Assembly (NCBI GenBank): GCA_035529015.1
Contig: DATKXP010000017.1
Span: 1-6,966 of the forward strand
Origin: JAUVZF01 sp035529015
GTDB taxonomy: Bacteria > Planctomycetota > Phycisphaerae > FEN-1346
Direction: 5' to 3'
Length of the DNA: 6,966 nucleotides
Under the pieces are notes generated by a model, which was not told the origin of the DNA, searched no databases, and saw only the letters and a program-made list of their open reading frames with translations. Shown in pieces: positions 4,800-6,966 of the stretch. How positions within the stretch are numbered: position 1 is the first letter of the stretch; each line of letters starts with the position of its first letter. The translations under genes were made by a program, and so were the position numbers.

Positions 4800-6746
4800 A
4801 TGCAGCGGATCAAGTTCCTGGCCTTTGCCGGGGCCTGTGTGGCCACCGTTCTTGCAGCCAGGGCGAGCGGCGGCAGCCTCGTCGCCTGGGTCGTCGATCC
4901 TCACGTGAAGGTCTTTAAGGACGCGGGGCCGTTCGCGACGGCCGGCGTCGTGGCGCTGCGCGCCGCACGCAACGAATATGAGCCTGGGCAGATCGCCATT
5001 CGCTCGAGCCGGGCTCTCAAGGGGGTCCGCCTCGAACTGTTGCCCCTGAAGCACGTGGCGGAGAAACGGAGTATCGATGGCGAGAATCTGGACTGGCACT
5101 TCGTGGGATTCATCCCGCTGAAGAAGAACACGCCCCACGCCGACACGCTGCGGCTCCGAGCCGCGCCCTGCGAGGTCCCCGACCCGCTCCTCGAGGCGCG
5201 GACCCTCGATGTCGAGGCCGACACCACACAACCCGTGTGGCTCACGGTCCGCGTGCCGAAGGACGCCACCCCTGGGAAGTACCAGGGCACCGTGGCGGTC
5301 GTGGCAGGTGACGAGCGGGTTGCGCTGCCCGTCGATCTCACGGTCGATCCGTTCACGCTGCCCGACGAGCGGCATCTGCTGGTGACCAACTGGTTCAACA
5401 CCGGCAACATTGCCAAGGCGCACAGGACCCGCGAGTGGTCGGAGCCGTTCTGGACGCTCCTCGAGCAGTACGCCCGGCACATGGCGGAGCACCGCCAGAA
5501 CGTTTTCTACGCGCCGTGGACGCTTGTCGATGTGTCCCGCGAGTCCGACGGCAGACTGACCTTCGACTACGCCCGTTTCGACCGCTACGTCGAGACCTTC
5601 CTGAAGGCTGGAGTGAGCGACCGCATCGAGTTGCGCCACGTGGGCCACTTTGGTGAGGGCGGCTGGGGTGGCAGTGAGATCGTCCTGAGCAAGGTCACCG
5701 CCACGGACCGCAAGACGGGCAAGGGGGTGACCCTGAGTGCCGCGGAAGGGCTGGCGCCGCTGTTGGCCGACCTCCAGCGGCACCTGGCCGAACGCGGCTG
5801 GCTCGAACGGGCGATGATCCACGTGGCCGACGAGCCGTCGATCAACAACATTCAGTCGTGGCGACGGGCTTCGGCCTTCGTGCACAAGGCGGCGCCGAAG
5901 ATCCGCCGCATCGACGCCATCGAGACCCTCGACTTCACCGGCGCCCTCGAGGTGTGGGTGCCCAAGCTCAGCCACTTCGAGCGCTGGCGCGAGGCCTACG
6001 AGGCCCGCCGCGCCGACAACGAGTTCTGGTTCTACATCTGCTGCCATCCCTTCGGCAACGCCTACCCGAACCGCTTCCTCGACTATCCGCTGGCCAGCGT
6101 GCGGGTGCTCCACTGGATCAACTTTGCCTGTGACCTGCCCGGCTACCTGCACTGGGGCCTGAACTTCTGGGGAGACGACCCCTTCGGCGTGCCCCCCGAC
6201 CGCCTGCCGCCCGGCGACACCCACGTGATCTATCCCGGCAGGGAGGGGCCGCTCGGCTCACTCCGCTGGGAGATCCAGCGCGAGAGCATCGAGGACTACG
6301 AGTACCTCCACCTCCTGACGGCGAAGACCGCTGCGGCGAAGAAGCGGCTGGGGGAGGCCGCGGCCTTCATCCGCGCCGACCGGCGGGCCAGGGAATTCTG
6401 CCGCCGCGTCGTGCCGAGCATCACCGAGTGGGAGCGCGATCCTGCTCGCATCGCCGCGGTCCGCCAGGCGATCGCCGACGAGATCGTCGCGCTCGACGCC
6501 GAGCCGCTTCTGCTCGTTGAAACCGAGCCCGCCGAGGGCACCGTGCTCGTCAACGGCCCGATCGTCGTCGAGGTGCGCGGCGTCGTCCAGCCAGGCACGG
6601 CCGTCAGGGTCGGCGGCCGCGCCGTGGAGGTGCGTACCGACGGCTCCTTCGCGTGCCTCGGCGGCGGACGCAGCGAGGTCAGCGTCGAGGCTGCGCGCGA
6701 AGGCAGAACGAGAACCACGATCCGCCGCTTCCGCGTGCGTGATTGA
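4800..6746 (+). CDS. Secreted GH123/DUF4091-type glycoside hydrolase with C-terminal Ig-like module
   Basis: The protein has 648 residues. Residues 1-22 are a signal peptide (likely cleavage ARA|SG). Residues about 25-185 form an N-terminal beta-sandwich (VAWVVDPHVKVF, RNEYEPGQIAI, PVWLTVRVPKDATPGKYQGTV), the domain that precedes the catalytic barrel in this family. Residues about 190-510 are the barrel. HVADEP (341-346) carries the Asp-Glu pair, D344-E345, which in GH123 acts in substrate-assisted hydrolysis with Glu as general acid. HWGLNFWGDDPF (451-462), YPGREGPLGSLRWE (478-491) and IEDYEYL (497-503) are hallmarks of DUF4091. Characterised GH123 enzymes are beta-N-acetylgalactosaminidases; the substrate here is inferred and many DUF4091 proteins are untested. 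Residues 575-648 (TEPAEGTVLVNGP, AVRVGGRAVEVRTDGSF) look like an Ig-like module resembling glucodextranase domain B, possibly for wall or glycan attachment. It is divergent from the heparinase-like gene, and another secreted-protein gene follows 105 nt downstream. Confidence 0.88.
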   Translation: MQRIKFLAFAGACVATVLAARASGGSLVAWVVDPHVKVFKDAGPFATAGVVALRAARNEYEPGQIAIRSSRALKGVRLELLPLKHVAEKRSIDGENLDWHFVGFIPLKKNTPHADTLRLRAAPCEVPDPLLEARTLDVEADTTQPVWLTVRVPKDATPGKYQGTVAVVAGDERVALPVDLTVDPFTLPDERHLLVTNWFNTGNIAKAHRTREWSEPFWTLLEQYARHMAEHRQNVFYAPWTLVDVSRESDGRLTFDYARFDRYVETFLKAGVSDRIELRHVGHFGEGGWGGSEIVLSKVTATDRKTGKGVTLSAAEGLAPLLADLQRHLAERGWLERAMIHVADEPSINNIQSWRRASAFVHKAAPKIRRIDAIETLDFTGALEVWVPKLSHFERWREAYEARRADNEFWFYICCHPFGNAYPNRFLDYPLASVRVLHWINFACDLPGYLHWGLNFWGDDPFGVPPDRLPPGDTHVIYPGREGPLGSLRWEIQRESIEDYEYLHLLTAKTAAAKKRLGEAAAFIRADRRAREFCRRVVPSITEWERDPARIAAVRQAIADEIVALDAEPLLLVETEPAEGTVLVNGPIVVEVRGVVQPGTAVRVGGRAVEVRTDGSFACLGGGRSEVSVEAAREGRTRTTIRRFRVRD

Positions 6747-6837
6747 GGCTGACGCGTTGTCAGTGCATGGCGCTGCCTCAATCGGCGGCGGGCGGGTTTA
6801 AGGGGTCGAGCAACTGTCTGAATTGCCCTGCGCGGCG

Positions 6838-6845
6838 AAAGGAGG
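6838..6845 (+). promoter_or_regulatory. Strong Shine-Dalgarno site before the 3'-truncated gene
   Basis: AAAGGAGG, a near-complete anti-16S match, lies 6 nt before the ATG at 6852. It is the strongest ribosome site in the window and supports the reality of the partial gene. Confidence 0.85.
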
Positions 6846-6851
6846 CACGTC

Positions 6852-6966
6852 ATGGGCCATGGATCCAAGTGGCGGTGGGTGTCGGTCCTGATGTGCTTGG
6901 GGGTGTTTCTCGCCTTCTGCGGAACGATCCAGGCGGCCGTCCGCGTCTGGGCTGTTGACGATGGCT
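6852..6966 (+). CDS. Secreted protein, N-terminal end (cut by window); possible second GH123/DUF4091-like protein
   Basis: Only 38 complete codons are present before the window ends, all open. Residues 1-28 are a signal peptide: basic start (GSKWRW), hydrophobic core (VSVLMCLGVFLAFCG), likely cleavage IQA|AV. The mature end AAVRVWAVDDG resembles the mature start of the upstream GH123-like protein (SLVAWVVDPHVKVF) in spacing and in the V-W-x-VD pattern, which is common at the beginning of the beta-sandwich domain of DUF4091 proteins. A tandem pair of related genes is therefore plausible but rests on about ten residues; other secreted beta-sandwich proteins start in a similar way. The 105-nt gap after the upstream gene has no clear terminator, so co-transcription is possible. 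Confidence 0.65.
   Translation, partial: MGHGSKWRWVSVLMCLGVFLAFCGTIQAAVRVWAVDDG

Noticed and set aside
4575..6224. Long minus-strand open frame (549 codons) opposite the GH123-like gene
   Set aside because: Same antisense-shadow character, and it would extend across the divergent control region.
6747..6851. Terminator or promoter between the GH123-like gene and the last partial gene
   Set aside because: No stem-loop with a T-tract and no convincing -35/-10 pair could be found in these 105 nt.

Overview
The window is GC-rich bacterial DNA with long secreted carbohydrate-active proteins, strong Shine-Dalgarno sites and long spurious antisense frames. The gene content (a Gfo/Idh/MocA oxidoreductase ending in YREGWSL, a heparinase II/III-like protein, GH123/DUF4091-type proteins and an unclassified barrel enzyme) suggests a Planctomycetota or related PVC-group bacterium, or an Armatimonadota-like lineage. 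This taxonomic reading is inference from protein style; no rRNA or marker gene is present.

Layout, left to right. Positions 1-241 are the 3' end of a Gfo/Idh/MocA-type oxidoreductase (+). After a 46-nt gap comes a secreted (beta/alpha)8-barrel protein (288-1865, +) with a CxCxxC knuckle beside a likely active-site Asp pair. A convergent intergenic region (1866-2175) holds a cluster of overlapping inverted repeats and a doubtful small ORF with a signal-peptide-like start. A large secreted heparinase II/III-like protein lies on the minus strand (2176-4548). A 251-bp divergent control region (4549-4799) follows, with a plausible sigma-70-type promoter for the rightward gene and two dyad-symmetric sites. 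Next is a secreted GH123/DUF4091-type glycoside hydrolase (4800-6746, +) with the Asp-Glu-Pro motif and an extra C-terminal Ig-like module. The window ends in the first 38 codons of another secreted protein (6852 to the edge), which looks like the start of a second GH123/DUF4091-like gene.

All four genes whose start is visible carry a Sec-type signal peptide. A lyase-superfamily toroid protein, a putative hexosaminidase and an unclassified barrel glycosidase candidate would fit extracellular or periplasmic breakdown of a polysaccharide containing amino sugars and uronic acids, with the oxidoreductase processing released sugars. That joint role is inference from co-location. There is no transporter, sulfatase, SusC/SusD pair or regulator in the window to confirm it. 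The most notable single observation is that the heparinase-like protein appears to lack the two His residues of the family's HxH motif while keeping the Asp and His expected to complete the metal site.

I saw no tRNA, rRNA, CRISPR array, transposase, phage gene or defence system.
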